6,183 bases of DNA, taken from assembly GCA_023432075.1 (NCBI GenBank), contig JAEYVD010000398.1, positions 1 through 6,183 on the forward strand. Direction: 5' to 3'. The notes under the pieces were generated by a model. That model had not been told where the DNA came from, did no database searches, and worked only from the letters and a program-made list of their open reading frames with translations. Source of the DNA: Pseudomonadota bacterium. Its GTDB lineage: Bacteria; Pseudomonadota; Gammaproteobacteria; Burkholderiales; Burkholderiaceae_B. Below, piece after piece: positions 5,851-6,183 of the stretch. Position 1 is the stretch's first letter. Each line of letters opens with the position of its first letter. The position numbers were made by a program, and so were the translations under genes.

Positions 5851-6183
5851 CTATCGTCACACGCCGCCGCATGCTGCTGGGCAGCGCAGTCCTCAGCGCA
5901 CTGTTTTCGTTCGGGGCTGCCGCGCAAACTGCTTATCCGTCGAAACCTGTCCGCCTCGTCGTCCCGTATCCACCGGGCGCCGCCACCGACGCCATCTCGC
6001 GGGCGTTCGCCCAACAACTGGGCACGATCATGGGCCAACCGGTCGTCGTCGAAAACCGGCCAGGTGCTGGCTCTGCCATCGGCATCATGGCCGTCAAGAA
6101 CAGGCCCGCGGACGGATACACCTTGCTGGTCCACGCCGAAGGCTTCTACAGCGCAAAGATCACGACACCCGCCGCGGATTATG
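5847..6183 (+). CDS. Bug/TctC-family periplasmic solute-binding protein, 3' truncated by the window edge
   Basis: These are the first 112 residues of a tripartite-tricarboxylate-transporter-type (Bug) extracytoplasmic binding protein, which captures small carboxylates or related solutes in the periplasm. The ATG has AAGAG (5836-5840) six bases upstream. Residues 1-26 form an export signal: TRRRMLLG, a hydrophobic core, and AAA before Gln27. The twin-arginine-like TRRRMLL could direct Tat export, though Sec is equally possible. The mature start YPSKPVRLVVPYPPGAATD is the classic Bug opening, with Gly-Ala where Gly-Gly is common. QPVVVENRPGAGSAIG (64-79) and ADGYTLLV (88-95) are hallmark motifs. 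About two thirds of the usual 320 residues lie beyond the window. Membrane partners (TctA/TctB) are not visible, and many Bug genes lack them. The substrate cannot be inferred. A decayed inverted Bug fragment lies about 160 bases upstream. Confidence 0.92.
   Translation, partial: MPIVTRRRMLLGSAVLSALFSFGAAAQTAYPSKPVRLVVPYPPGAATDAISRAFAQQLGTIMGQPVVVENRPGAGSAIGIMAVKNRPADGYTLLVHAEGFYSAKITTPAADY

Overview
The window looks like a piece of a high-GC betaproteobacterial chromosome, most likely from the Alcaligenaceae (Bordetella/Achromobacter type). This rests on strong G/C bias at third codon positions, a Bug/TctC-type solute-binding protein (a family greatly expanded in that group) and the overall protein character. 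The genus is an inference, not a demonstrated fact.

Layout. (1) 1-1200, plus strand: the C-terminal 399 residues of a QseC-like sensor histidine kinase, whose N-terminus lies outside the window. (2) 1306-1725: a small secreted OB-fold (BOF) protein of the YgiW/VisP family, which is classically linked to qseBC. (3) 1791-2438: a stand-alone GTP cyclohydrolase II (RibA) with a GTG start and no clear Shine-Dalgarno. (4) 2587-5019: a membrane-bound PQQ-dependent dehydrogenase of the glucose/quinate/shikimate family, complete and closed by a clean intrinsic terminator at 5043-5070. (5) 5076-5291, minus strand: a small orphan ORF of unknown function whose reading frame continues upstream of its only plausible start. 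(6) 5292-5846: no intact gene, but minus-strand coding debris including a recognisable piece of a second Bug-type binding protein. (7) 5847 to the end: the start of an intact Bug/TctC-family periplasmic binding protein, cut by the window edge.

How the genes relate. The kinase and the YgiW-like protein probably form one envelope-stress/signalling unit, with the response regulator expected upstream of the window. RibA supplies the first committed step of riboflavin synthesis and has no evident functional tie to its neighbours. The PQQ dehydrogenase oxidises a sugar or cyclic polyol on the periplasmic face and passes electrons to ubiquinone; no pqq genes are visible here. The last 1.1 kb is different: an orphan ORF, a decayed Bug fragment in inverted orientation and then an intact Bug gene suggest a rearranged, turnover-prone edge between core genes and an accessory transport locus.

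I found no CRISPR array, tRNA, rRNA, transposase or defence system. Nothing here convincingly amounts to an undescribed system. The most unusual stretch is the decayed region at about 5076-5846.
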